Positions 1 through 7,392 of a stretch of 10,761 bases of DNA are shown here, piece after piece. Numbering within the stretch: position 1 is the first letter of the stretch; every line of letters begins with the position of its first letter. The position numbers and the translations under genes were made by a program. Location: the NCBI GenBank assembly GCA_002439735.1, contig DJPG01000131.1, positions 39,496 to 50,256 on the forward strand, given 5' to 3'. A model generated the notes under the pieces. That model saw only the letters and a program-made list of their open reading frames with translations. It was not told where the DNA came from and searched no databases. This DNA comes from Firmicutes bacterium UBA6418. Lineage in GTDB: Bacteria; Bacillota; Clostridia; Peptostreptococcales; Anaerovoracaceae.

Positions 1-555
1 CGTAAGATCAAAATGGAGCAGCTTCGTCCGGTCAGCAAGGTGGAACGCATCTGCTTCCCGATCGTTGTAACCATTGTCGTATGCGGATTGCTTCCTGCCA
101 CCACACCTTTAGTCGGTATGCTGATGCTCGGGAATCTGTTCCGTGAGTCCGGCGTCGTCCGGCAGCTGCAGGAAACCGCTTCCAATGCTCTGATGTATAT
201 CGTCGTGATTCTGCTTGGGACTTCCGTAGGCGCAACGACCAGTGCCGAAGCGTTTTTGAACTGGACAACGATTAAAATCGTGATACTCGGTCTGATCGCT
301 TTCGCGTTCGGAACAGCTGCCGGTGTCGTTTGCGGCAAGATCATGTGCAAACTGACGCACGGAAAAGTCAATCCGCTGATCGGCTCTGCCGGCGTTTCAG
401 CCGTGCCGATGGCAGCAAGGGTTTCGCAGAAGGTCGGTGCGGAAGCCGACCCGACAAACTTCCTGCTCATGCATGCGATGGGGCCAAATGTAGCCGGCGT
501 AATCGGCACCGCAGTCGCGGCCGGAACCTTCCTCGCCATGTTCGGGGTGTCTTAA
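1..555 (+). CDS. oadB: Na+-translocating decarboxylase beta subunit (OadB/GcdB/MmdB family), C-terminal part
   Basis: This is the membrane subunit of a biotin-dependent sodium pump. In the family, it decarboxylates carboxybiotin and uses the energy to export Na+. The frame is open to the window edge (R-K-I-K before the first Met), so the gene starts upstream; 184 residues are visible, roughly the last half of a family that is usually about 375-430 residues long. Hydrophobic segments lie near visible residues 18-45, 63-81, 90-115 and 156-182. Family hallmarks are GNLFRESG (about 43-50), NPLIGSAGVSAVPMAARV starting at 124, and NFLLMHAMGPNVAGV starting at 153, the last two in the region tied to Na+ and carboxybiotin handling. 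The alpha subunit follows 68 bases later. The substrate class cannot be read from beta alone; the PYC-type alpha subunit favours oxaloacetate. The family is secure, the symbol tentative. Confidence 0.92.
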   Translation, partial: RKIKMEQLRPVSKVERICFPIVVTIVVCGLLPATTPLVGMLMLGNLFRESGVVRQLQETASNALMYIVVILLGTSVGATTSAEAFLNWTTIKIVILGLIAFAFGTAAGVVCGKIMCKLTHGKVNPLIGSAGVSAVPMAARVSQKVGAEADPTNFLLMHAMGPNVAGVIGTAVAAGTFLAMFGVS

Positions 556-612
556 TTTCGCGCATGACGCAGGGGCAGGCTCTATCCTTTCACGAATCGG
601 AATTTAGAAGTC

Positions 613-618
613 AGGAGG
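613..618 (+). promoter_or_regulatory. Ribosome binding site of the carboxyltransferase alpha subunit
   Basis: A perfect AGGAGG ends 5 bases before the ATG at 624. It decides the start: the same reading frame stays open upstream to position 330, inside the beta subunit gene, but those codons have no family resemblance and no comparable site. Confidence 0.85.
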
Positions 619-623
619 ACTTT

Positions 624-2057
624 ATGGAATACAGTAACCAAACCAGTCAGACCCTCGCACCGAAAGTGCTTGGGATCACAGAAACCGTCTTACGGGACGC
701 GCAGCAGTCTTTGATCGCGACCCGCATGACAACCGAAGAAATGCTTCCGATCATCCGCACCATGGATGAGGTCGGATATCATTCGGTCGAATGTTGGGGC
801 GGCGCCACCTTTGACGCGTCCCTTCGTTTCCTCAAGGAGGATCCCTGGAAGCGTCTGCGCCTTCTGCGCGACGGCTTCAAAAAAACAAAACTGCAAATGC
901 TTTTGCGTGGGCAGAATATCCTTGGTTATCGACACTATGCGGATGATGTCGTCACCTATTTCATTCAAAAATCCATTGCCAACGGCATTGATATCCTGCG
1001 CATTTTTGACGCGCTCAATGACCTGCGCAATCTGGAAACTTCCGTAAAGGCCGCGAAAAAAGAAGGCGGTCATGTACAACTCGCAATGTCTTACACCTTA
1101 GGTGAGGCATATACAAAAGATTACTGGCTCAACCTTGCAAAGAACATGGAGAACCTGGGCGCAGACTCCATCTGTCTGAAAGATATGGCCGGCTTGCTGC
1201 TTCCGTACGACGCGTATGAGCTGCTCTCTTCGCTGAAGCAAACCGTCAGCATACCCATTCAGCTTCATACCCATTGTACCAGTGGCGTTGCCGCTATGAC
1301 CTATCTCAAGGCAGTAGAGGCCGGCGTCGATGTGATCGACACGGCAATCTCCCCATTCTCCATGGGAACGAGCCAGCCGCCGACCGAAGTCATGGCGGAA
1401 ACCTTCAAAGGAACACCGTTTGATACCAAACTGGATCAGGATGTTCTCGCGAAGATCGCGGACTATTTCCGCCCGATTCAGGCACAGGCACTGGCCAGCG
1501 GACTGCTGGATCCAAAGGTGCTGAATGTCGATATCAAAACCCTGCTCTATCAGGTTCCGGGCGGCATGCTGTCCAATCTGGTATCGCAGCTCAAGGAACA
1601 GCATGCAGTGGATCGCTATTACGAAGTGCTGCAGGAAATACCAAGAGTCCGCGAGGATCTCGGCGAACCGCCTCTGGTCACACCATCCTCTCAGATCGTA
1701 GGTACGCAATCCGTGCTCAATGTTCTGACCGGGAAGCGATACGCTACCATGACCAAAGAGACAAAAGCACTGCTCAAGGGCGAATACGGCAAAACCATCA
1801 AGCCATTCAACTCGAAGGTACAAAAGGAAGCGCTCGGCGAGGAAACACCGATCACCTGCAGACCCGCGGATTTACTTCCGCCGGAGCTGCCGGAGCTGGA
1901 AGCAAAGGTTGCGCGCTACAAGCAGCAGGATGAAGACGTGCTCACCTACGCACTCTTTCCAAATGTCGCAACGGAGTTTTTCCAATATCGGGAAGCGCAG
2001 CAAACAAAAATCGACCCCAAAAAGGCCGATTTGCAAAATAAAGCATATCCGGTATGA
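624..2057 (+). CDS. oadA: Oxaloacetate decarboxylase-type carboxyltransferase alpha subunit, without biotin domain
   Basis: A 477-residue carboxyltransferase that, in this family, moves the carboxyl group of oxaloacetate (or a similar 2-oxo acid) onto a biotin prosthetic group, for decarboxylation by the beta subunit. The TIM barrel shows RDAQQS at residues 24-29, RGQNILGYRHY near 93-103, the lysine of CLKDMAG at 186 (the carbamylated metal-ligand lysine of OadA and pyruvate carboxylase), and the metal-binding HTH at 215-217. The conserved carboxyltransferase tail (pyruvate carboxylase-like, about 300-470) follows. The protein stops there: full-length OadA is about 590 residues and ends in a biotinyl domain with an MKM-type lysine, which is absent. 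The biotin carrier must be a separate protein, presumably encoded upstream with the gamma-type subunit. The gene is 68 bases downstream of the beta subunit, probably in one operon. A methylmalonyl-CoA role is less likely because that alpha subunit is an unrelated acyl-CoA carboxyltransferase. Confidence 0.93.
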   Translation: MEYSNQTSQTLAPKVLGITETVLRDAQQSLIATRMTTEEMLPIIRTMDEVGYHSVECWGGATFDASLRFLKEDPWKRLRLLRDGFKKTKLQMLLRGQNILGYRHYADDVVTYFIQKSIANGIDILRIFDALNDLRNLETSVKAAKKEGGHVQLAMSYTLGEAYTKDYWLNLAKNMENLGADSICLKDMAGLLLPYDAYELLSSLKQTVSIPIQLHTHCTSGVAAMTYLKAVEAGVDVIDTAISPFSMGTSQPPTEVMAETFKGTPFDTKLDQDVLAKIADYFRPIQAQALASGLLDPKVLNVDIKTLLYQVPGGMLSNLVSQLKEQHAVDRYYEVLQEIPRVREDLGEPPLVTPSSQIVGTQSVLNVLTGKRYATMTKETKALLKGEYGKTIKPFNSKVQKEALGEETPITCRPADLLPPELPELEAKVARYKQQDEDVLTYALFPNVATEFFQYREAQQTKIDPKKADLQNKAYPV

Positions 2058-2087
2058 TTTGGATTCGCTAAATGGAATCCAAATCAT
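2054..2087. terminator. Perfect 13-bp inverted repeat across convergent stop codons, possible bidirectional terminator
   Basis: ATGATTTGGATTC (2054-2066) and its exact reverse complement (2075-2087) flank an 8-base loop. The left arm carries the TGA stop of the plus-strand carboxyltransferase (2055-2057); the loop carries the TAG stop of the minus-strand regulator (2068-2070). A 13-bp perfect stem between convergent genes suggests transcription termination in both directions. Neither side has the T-run of a classical intrinsic terminator, and the stem is AT-rich, so it may act weakly, need Rho, or protect 3' ends of mRNA instead. Confidence 0.55.
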
Positions 2088-2514
2088 AATCTCTGGAGAA
2101 AATCTTGAGAAGCACCACATGCGTCTGTGTCCTGCCGAACTTCTGCAAGAGCCGCAGGAACGCGTCAAGATCCGTCGTGGTCGGCGTGGTGACCTTGAGC
2201 AGCATGGAATAGTCCCCGGACAGATAATAGCATTCCAATACGCGATTGTCCGCTTCCACATAGCGGCAAAATTCGTCCCGTACCTCAGGTGGAATGGTTA
2301 CTTCGATATAGGCCGTGATCGGCAGTCCGATCTTGTCATAATTGATGCAGGCTCTATACCCGGTGATAATACCTGCACGCTCCAGCTTTTCGATTCTGGA
2401 AGAAACCGCCGGAGGTGTCAAATAGACCTGCTCCGACAGATGGCTTAGAGAGATGCGTGCGTTCTTGCTTAAAATGGATATGATTTTTCGATCAATTTTA
2501 TCGAGATGTTCCAT
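2068..2514 (-). CDS. Lrp/AsnC family transcriptional regulator
   Basis: A 148-residue protein of standard Lrp/AsnC length. Residues 4-53 form the AsnC-type winged helix-turn-helix (LDKIDRKIISIL at 4-15, then LSEQVYLTPPAVSSRIEKLE at 26-45 and the GIITGY wing). Residues about 64-140 form the RAM effector domain, with YIEVTI, GDYSMLLKV and a strand near the end (VVLLKIF). Proteins of this family assemble as dimers and octamers and usually sense amino acids. The ATG at 2514 is chosen because AGAGGA on the minus strand (2521-2526) lies 6 bases upstream; the frame stays open far into the divergent racemase, but that part is antisense. It is divergent from the racemase-aminotransferase-dikinase genes, which are its likely targets, and is probably autoregulated. 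The effector is unknown; an amino acid such as aspartate is an inference from context. Confidence 0.93.
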   Translation of the reverse strand: MEHLDKIDRKIISILSKNARISLSHLSEQVYLTPPAVSSRIEKLERAGIITGYRACINYDKIGLPITAYIEVTIPPEVRDEFCRYVEADNRVLECYYLSGDYSMLLKVTTPTTTDLDAFLRLLQKFGRTQTHVVLLKIFSRDYDLDSI

Positions 2515-2550
2515 CGTGTGTCCTCTTGTTTTCTGGAAATATACAAGAAC

Positions 2551-2579
2551 AGTATAGTGTATTTTGGACAAAAAATCAA
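2551..2579 (-). promoter_or_regulatory. Predicted sigma-70-type promoter of the Lrp/AsnC gene
   Basis: On the minus strand, a -35 element TTGATT (2579-2574) and a -10 element TATACT (2556-2551) are separated by exactly 17 bases. Transcription would begin near 2544, leaving a leader of about 30 bases that contains the AGAGGA ribosome binding site. Both hexamers are close to the vegetative consensus. No equally good promoter is seen for the racemase on the plus strand; TATAGT at 2553-2558 is a possible -10 but has no convincing -35. Confidence 0.6.
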
Positions 2580-2589
2580 TTGTTCCGAA
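2562..2589. promoter_or_regulatory. Imperfect dyad, candidate operator of the Lrp/AsnC regulator
   Basis: TTTTGGACAA (2562-2571) and TTGTTCCGAA (2580-2589) form an inverted repeat matching at 7 of 10 positions around an 8-base AT-rich spacer. The spacer contains most of the -35 box of the regulator's own promoter, and the dyad lies upstream of the racemase ribosome binding site. This arrangement would suit autoregulation and control of the divergent operon. Lrp-type sites are degenerate, so this is only a candidate. Confidence 0.3.
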
Positions 2590-2610
2590 TGGGTTAAAGG
2601 AGAAAAAATT

Positions 2611-3348
2611 ATGAAAAAAACAGATCTGAACTGGGAAAAACCGATTCTCGGCATCATCGGTGGTATGGGACCGATGGCGACAGAGCTTTTTTACAAAATG
2701 ATCATCGAAAAGACGCCCGTAGCCTGTGATCAAGATCATTTGAATACGATCATCCTCGGGCACGCGACCATGCCGGATCGAACCGCTTCGATTCTTTCCG
2801 GTGATCCGCAGCGCCTGCAAGACTCCGCAAGCAAAATGCTGGCGGATGCCAAAGCGTTGGAAGCGCTTGGCGCGAACTGTATCGCTGTCACCTGCAATAC
2901 TGCGCACTACTTTGTGGATCAAATCGCTTCACAGGTCGGCATTCCATTCATCCACATGATCCGTGAGACCGCAAAAGCGGCAGCCTCCGCATGTCGGGGT
3001 GAAAAGGTTGCCATCCTGGCGACCGACGGCACAATCCGGACGGAGCTTTATCAAAAAGCACTGACCACAGAGGGTATGATTCCTTATGTGCTTGACGCCG
3101 AAGGTCAAAGTCTGGTCATGCATGAGATCTATGATTGTGTGAAAGCCGGCAAGCCTGCCGATCAAGCCGCCTGGGAACAAATCGACGCGAAGCTGCGCGC
3201 GGCCGGATGCAAAAAAGCGCTACTGGCCTGCACGGAGTTATCGGTCATCAAAGCAGATGAACATTTAAGTGATTTTTATATGGATCCCATGGACGTCATG
3301 GCAGACCGCTGCCTGGAGTTTCTCGGGAAAAAGGAGGTAAGCAAATGA
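2611..3348 (+). CDS. Aspartate/glutamate racemase family protein (amino acid racemase)
   Basis: A 245-residue, cofactor-independent amino acid racemase of the Asp/Glu/hydantoin racemase superfamily, which interconverts L- and D-amino acids with two cysteines acting as acid and base. It opens with the family signature ILGIIGGMGPMATELFY (12-28). The first catalytic cysteine is C95 in VTCNTAHY and the second C207 in ACTELS; both are present, and the two-domain pseudosymmetry is intact. The length fits aspartate racemases and the YgeA-type broad-specificity group rather than MurI glutamate racemase. AAAGGAG (2596-2602) stands 8 bases before the ATG and fixes the start; an in-frame ATG at 2506 lies inside the regulator gene and is rejected. 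The stop overlaps the aminotransferase start (ATGA), indicating translational coupling. Aspartate is the likeliest substrate, but this needs an assay. Confidence 0.9.
   Translation: MKKTDLNWEKPILGIIGGMGPMATELFYKMIIEKTPVACDQDHLNTIILGHATMPDRTASILSGDPQRLQDSASKMLADAKALEALGANCIAVTCNTAHYFVDQIASQVGIPFIHMIRETAKAAASACRGEKVAILATDGTIRTELYQKALTTEGMIPYVLDAEGQSLVMHEIYDCVKAGKPADQAAWEQIDAKLRAAGCKKALLACTELSVIKADEHLSDFYMDPMDVMADRCLEFLGKKEVSK
3331..3337 (+). promoter_or_regulatory. Ribosome binding site of the aminotransferase inside the racemase gene
   Basis: AAGGAGG lies in the last codons of the racemase, 7 bases before the ATG at 3345, which overlaps the racemase TGA (3346-3348). It supports the overlapping start and coupled translation of the two enzymes. 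Confidence 0.8.
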
Positions 3349-4580
3349 TTCGTATCAACGGAAGAACCACAATCGGAAAGCCGGATAAATTATTCGGTGT
3401 CAGCGCGCTTGCAAAAGCGCGGATTGCTGAAATCGGCAAGGAAAACGTCATCAACTCCACGCTCGGTGTCCTTCTGGACGACAACGGCAAGCTCGTCGTT
3501 CTTTCTTCTGTCATGGAAGCGCTGCGGGAGCTTGCGCCGGAGGAGTTCGCCGCCTACGCGCCGATCATCGGCATTCCGGAATATAAAGAAGCCGTGACAA
3601 AGGCCGTATTTTTGGATGAGATACCGCAGGATATTTTTATTGAGACGTGCTACGCACCGGGAGGAACCGGTTCGCTGCGCAACGCGATCTCCTGCTACAG
3701 CAGCCCGAAAGACAAGATCCTCACCTCGGACTGGCACTGGGCACCGTACAACGTCATCGCCGCGGAGCTCGGCCGGGAGGTTGTAACCTATACCCTGTTT
3801 GATGAGGATTATCATTTTAACGACGCTTCTTTCCGTGCGTCTCTGAGTGAGATCCTCGCAGTGCAGGATCAGGCGGTTGTGATCATCAATACCCCTGCGC
3901 ACAATCCAACCGGTTATACCTTTACCCTGGAGGATTGGGATAAAGTGCTTGACATTTTCAAAAGTTTTCCAAACAAAAATATCGTCTGTGTGGTGGACAT
4001 CGCTTATCTGGACTTCGCCGGAGATGCCCATGAATACCGCGCTTTCCTGAAAAAGCTGACCGGACTGCCGCATCACATCCTGCCTCTGATCGCTTTCAGT
4101 GCCTCAAAGGGCTTTACAATGTACGGCATGCGCTGCGGAGCGCTGCTGTGTATGGCGCCGACCGCGGAGCTTGCCAAGGAATTCAAGGATGCCACATCCG
4201 TTGCCAGCCGTGCTTCCTGGTCAAACGGCAACCACTCCGCCATGGCGGTCATCAGTAAAATTTTCGCCGATGACACGCTTTTGGCCAAGGTTACGGAAGA
4301 GCGCAATCACTATATGAAAAATCTCCAGGAGCGCGGACGCGCATTCATGGAAGAGGCGGAAAAAATCGGTCTGCAATGCTGCCCTTATGATTCCGGCTTC
4401 TTTATCACGGTTCCTTGTGACAATGCCGAAGAAGTCGGCAAGGCGCTGCAAGCGCTAAACGTCTTCGCGATCCCGCTCGGACCTGGCATCCGGGTATCCG
4501 TTGCCTCAAACACAATCGCGGAATGCCGCGCGATTCCGGGCAAACTGCAGCAGGCGATCACACAAATCAACGGGAAATAA
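3345..4580 (+). CDS. PLP-dependent class I/II aminotransferase (fold type I)
   Basis: A 411-residue enzyme of the aspartate aminotransferase superfamily. It transfers an amino group from an amino acid to a 2-oxo acid through pyridoxal phosphate. Visible residues are CYAPGGTGSLRNA (about 102-114, phosphate and ring binding), NPTG with N187, D218 in VVDIAYLDF (pairs with the pyridine nitrogen) and Y221, the Schiff-base lysine K255 in SASKGFTMYGMRCG, and R383 in GPGIRVSVAS (substrate carboxylate). All key positions are intact. The WHWAPYN segment and the glycine-rich N-terminal loop resemble aspartate/aromatic aminotransferases, so aspartate to oxaloacetate is plausible; aromatic or branched-chain substrates are not excluded. 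Its start overlaps the racemase stop by 4 bases, so the pair probably acts in sequence: D-amino acid to L-amino acid to 2-oxo acid. The oxaloacetate decarboxylase nearby would consume the aspartate product. Confidence 0.9.
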   Translation: MIRINGRTTIGKPDKLFGVSALAKARIAEIGKENVINSTLGVLLDDNGKLVVLSSVMEALRELAPEEFAAYAPIIGIPEYKEAVTKAVFLDEIPQDIFIETCYAPGGTGSLRNAISCYSSPKDKILTSDWHWAPYNVIAAELGREVVTYTLFDEDYHFNDASFRASLSEILAVQDQAVVIINTPAHNPTGYTFTLEDWDKVLDIFKSFPNKNIVCVVDIAYLDFAGDAHEYRAFLKKLTGLPHHILPLIAFSASKGFTMYGMRCGALLCMAPTAELAKEFKDATSVASRASWSNGNHSAMAVISKIFADDTLLAKVTEERNHYMKNLQERGRAFMEEAEKIGLQCCPYDSGFFITVPCDNAEEVGKALQALNVFAIPLGPGIRVSVASNTIAECRAIPGKLQQAITQINGK

Positions 4581-4637
4581 AACCATGACGGTATCCGTTG
4601 TATTCGTTAAAGCATTTCTTTAGAGAGGGAGAAAACT

Positions 4638-7286
4638 ATGGAGCACAAATATGTTTATCTGTTTTCGGAGGGCGACGCGAGCATGCGCAATCTACTCGGT
4701 GGCAAGGGCGCGAATCTTGCCGAAATGACAAGACTGGGTCTTCCGGTTCCGCAAGGCTTTACGATCACAACCGAAGCCTGCACGCGTTATTACGAAGACG
4801 GCCAGCGCATTGACACGGACATCCGGACGCAAATTGATTCTGCGATTCGCGAAATGGAAAAAATCACCGGTAAAAAGTTCGGAGATCAAGAGAATCCGCT
4901 TCTCGTATCCGTGCGTTCCGGCGCCAGGGCCTCTATGCCGGGCATGATGGATACCATCTTGAATCTCGGCTTGAACGAAGAAGTGGTTGAGATCATCGCT
5001 AAAAAAACAGGAAACGAACGTTGGGCGCGCGACTGCTATCGCCGTTTCATCCAGATGTACTCCGATGTCGTCATGGAAGTCGGTAAAAAATATTTTGAAG
5101 AACTGATTGACCAAATGAAGGCTGCACGCGGCGTGACGCAGGATGTGGATCTGACCGCCGCGGATCTCAAGGAACTGGCAGCGCAGTTCAAAGCAGAATA
5201 TAAAGCAAAAATCGGAAGTGACTTTCCGGACGATCCGAAAGAACAACTGATGGGCGCCATCCAGGCAGTCTTCCGCTCCTGGGATAACCCACGCGCGAAT
5301 GTTTACCGTCGTGACAACGATATCCCGTATTCCTGGGGTACCGCGGTCAACGTGCAGGAAATGGCATTTGGAAACTGGTCCGAAGAATCCGGAACCGGTG
5401 TTGCCTTTACGCGTGACCCGGCGACCGGTGAAAAGAAGCTGATGGGTGAATTTCTTCTGAACGCGCAGGGCGAGGATGTTGTCGCCGGCGTGCGGACGCC
5501 GCAGCCGATCGCGGCTCTGGCGGATGTCATGCCGGAGGTTTTCGCGCAGTTCCAAAGAGTCTGTGACATTCTGGAAAAGCATTACCGCGATATGCAGGAT
5601 ATGGAATTTACCATCCAGGATCGCAAGCTCTTCATGCTACAGACCCGCAACGGCAAACGAACCGCAAAGGCCGCACTTAAGATCGCTTGTGATCTTGTGG
5701 ACGAGGGCATGCGCACGGAGGAGGAAGCGGTCGCGATGATTGATCCGCGCAACCTGGATACGCTTCTGCACCCGCAGTTTGATGACAAGGCGCTGAAAGA
5801 AGCCGTTCCAATCGGCAAGGGACTTGGCGCTTCTCCAGGTGCGGCCTGCGGCAGAGTCGTGTTCCATGCGGATGATGCAGTGGTCTGGTCCGAAAGAGGG
5901 GAAAAGGTCGTTTTGGTTCGCTTGGAGACCTCGCCGGAGGATATCACCGGCATGAAGGCCGCACAGGGCATCCTGACGGTTCGCGGAGGCATGACTTCCC
6001 ACGCTGCCGTTGTAGCCCGGGGAATGGGTGCCTGCTGCGTTTCCGGCTGTGGCGAGATTCAGATGGACGAAGAACATAAGCGCTTCACGCTTGGTGGAAA
6101 GGTCTTTCGGGAAGGCTCCGAGATCTCCATTGATGGCTCTACCGGTAAGATCTACGAAGGTCTTCTGCCAACAGCGGACGCAGTCATCGCCGGAGAGTTC
6201 GGCAGGATCATGGCGTGGGCGGATAAATACCGCAGACTAAAGGTTCGGACGAACGCGGATACACCAACAGACGCAAAAAAGGCGCGGGAACTTGGCGCGG
6301 AAGGAATCGGGCTTTGCCGAACCGAGCACATGTTCTTTGAAGAAGACCGTATTGCGGCCTTCCGTGAAATGATCTGCTCCGATACCGCAGAGGAACGGGA
6401 GACGGCGCTCAACAAGATTTTGCCGTATCAGCAGGGTGACTTCGAGGCGCTCTTTGAGGCAATGGAAGGAAATCCGGTCAACATCCGCTTCTTGGATCCG
6501 CCTCTGCATGAGTTCCTTCCGACCGAAGAGGATGATATCCGCAAGCTGGCGGACACGCAGGGAAAAACCGTCGAACAGATCAAGCAGATCATTGCTTCTC
6601 TGCACGAGTTCAATCCGATGCTCGGTCACCGCGGACTGCGCCTTGCCGTCACCTATCCGGAAATCCCGCGGATGCAGACCAAAGCCGTCATCCGCGCGGC
6701 ACTCAACGTGCAAAGTGCGCACGCCGACTGGATAATCGTTCCGGAGATCATGATTCCGCTGACCGCCGATGCCAAGGAACTGGCTTTCGTCAAGAAGATC
6801 GTGGTCGAGACCGCGGACGCGGAGATCAAAGCCTCCGGCAGGGAGCTTAAATACAAAGTCGGTACTATGATCGAAACACCGCGCGCCTGCACGGTGGCGG
6901 ACGAAATCGCGAAGATCGCGGACTTCTTCAGTTTCGGTACCAACGACCTGACGCAGATGTCCTACGGCTTCTCGCGGGATGATGCCGGCAAATTCCTCGG
7001 TGCCTATTATGAAAACAAAATTTTTGAAAATGACCCGTTCGCAAAACTGGATCAGAAGGGCGTCGGCTTCCTGATGAAGACCGCACTCCGTCTCGGTAAG
7101 GAAGCGAACCCGGCGCTGCATACCGGCGTATGCGGCGAGCACGGTGGCGACCCGTCCTCCGTAGCGTTTTGCCATAAAATCGGTTTGGACTATGTGTCCT
7201 GCTCTCCGTTCCGCGTACCGATCGCGAGACTGGCAGCGGCACAAGCAGCGATCGCAGATCTGAAAGAGAAATGTGAGAAGGAATAG
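4638..7286 (+). CDS. ppdK: Pyruvate, phosphate dikinase
   Basis: An 882-residue, full-length dikinase catalysing the reversible reaction ATP + phosphate + pyruvate = AMP + pyrophosphate + PEP in the cytoplasm. Order of domains: ATP-grasp nucleotide binding (about 1-340, with SVRSGARASMPGMMDT near 91-106), a linker, the swivelling phosphohistidine domain with catalytic H455 in GGMTSHAAVVARG, and the C-terminal PEP/pyruvate barrel (about 535-875). Barrel residues seen are R561 (GLCRTEHMF), R617 (NIRFLDPPLHEF), E746 (GTMIETPRA), N769-D770 (FGTNDLTQ) and C832 (CGEHGGDP). The Clostridium symbiosum enzyme has H455, R561, R617, E745, N768 and C831, so the match is nearly position for position. Thr453 is the site of the regulatory kinase in family members that have one; no such regulator lies in the window. 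AGGGAG (4626-4631) precedes the ATG by 6 bases. The 57-base gap to the aminotransferase holds no clear terminator, so co-transcription is likely. It can make PEP for biosynthesis from fermentation pyruvate, or run in the glycolytic direction. Confidence 0.98.
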   Translation: MEHKYVYLFSEGDASMRNLLGGKGANLAEMTRLGLPVPQGFTITTEACTRYYEDGQRIDTDIRTQIDSAIREMEKITGKKFGDQENPLLVSVRSGARASMPGMMDTILNLGLNEEVVEIIAKKTGNERWARDCYRRFIQMYSDVVMEVGKKYFEELIDQMKAARGVTQDVDLTAADLKELAAQFKAEYKAKIGSDFPDDPKEQLMGAIQAVFRSWDNPRANVYRRDNDIPYSWGTAVNVQEMAFGNWSEESGTGVAFTRDPATGEKKLMGEFLLNAQGEDVVAGVRTPQPIAALADVMPEVFAQFQRVCDILEKHYRDMQDMEFTIQDRKLFMLQTRNGKRTAKAALKIACDLVDEGMRTEEEAVAMIDPRNLDTLLHPQFDDKALKEAVPIGKGLGASPGAACGRVVFHADDAVVWSERGEKVVLVRLETSPEDITGMKAAQGILTVRGGMTSHAAVVARGMGACCVSGCGEIQMDEEHKRFTLGGKVFREGSEISIDGSTGKIYEGLLPTADAVIAGEFGRIMAWADKYRRLKVRTNADTPTDAKKARELGAEGIGLCRTEHMFFEEDRIAAFREMICSDTAEERETALNKILPYQQGDFEALFEAMEGNPVNIRFLDPPLHEFLPTEEDDIRKLADTQGKTVEQIKQIIASLHEFNPMLGHRGLRLAVTYPEIPRMQTKAVIRAALNVQSAHADWIIVPEIMIPLTADAKELAFVKKIVVETADAEIKASGRELKYKVGTMIETPRACTVADEIAKIADFFSFGTNDLTQMSYGFSRDDAGKFLGAYYENKIFENDPFAKLDQKGVGFLMKTALRLGKEANPALHTGVCGEHGGDPSSVAFCHKIGLDYVSCSPFRVPIARLAAAQAAIADLKEKCEKE

Positions 7287-7326
7287 AGCCTGCATCGCAC
7301 CGTACCCAATATACTATACTCCACTG

Positions 7327-7373
7327 AAAAAGCCCCCTGCGGCACAAGTACTTGTGCCTGCAGAGGGCTTTTT
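7327..7373. terminator. Strong bidirectional intrinsic terminator between convergent operons
   Basis: The inner part is an 18-base perfect palindrome, GGCACAAGTACTTGTGCC (7341-7358). It is extended by a GC-rich outer stem (GCCCCCTGC at 7332-7340 against GCAGAGGGC at 7360-7368) with one C-A mismatch and one bulged T at 7359. Five As precede it (7327-7331) and five Ts follow (7369-7373), so the RNA from either strand ends in a stem plus U-run. It would stop the dikinase operon 40 bases after its stop codon and the serine hydrolase operon 20 bases after its own. Confidence 0.93.
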
Positions 7374-7392
7374 CACAGAAACGGTTTGAATT

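Noticed and set aside
330..623. Open frame extending the carboxyltransferase 98 codons upstream into the beta subunit gene.
   Set aside because: It overlaps a conserved coding sequence in another frame, has no family similarity, and the ATG at 624 has a perfect AGGAGG.
556..623. Possible promoter or terminator between the beta and alpha decarboxylase subunits.
   Set aside because: No stem with a T-run and no paired promoter hexamers were found; the spacing suits a single operon.
1909..2448. A 179-codon plus-strand open frame spanning the end of the carboxyltransferase and the antisense of the regulator.
   Set aside because: Both halves are shadows of real genes in other frames and the product has low-complexity arginine-rich sequence with no domain.
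2515..2922. Extension of the Lrp/AsnC frame upstream into the racemase gene.
   Set aside because: The standard start at 2514 with a ribosome binding site gives the normal family length; the extension is antisense to the racemase and the promoter lies inside it.
4581..4637. Separate promoter (TTGTAT, 17 bases, TAGAGA) or a small TAAAG/CTTTA hairpin in front of the dikinase.
   Set aside because: The -10 would overlap the ribosome binding site region and leave almost no leader; the 5-bp AT-rich stem is too weak. The gap is best read as an ordinary intra-operon spacer.
6237..7295. A 352-codon antisense open frame opposite the dikinase, and similar ones at 4692-5582, 1098-1823 and 3390-4076.
   Set aside because: They mirror well-conserved genes, have no recognisable domains, and are expected from codon bias on the opposite strand.
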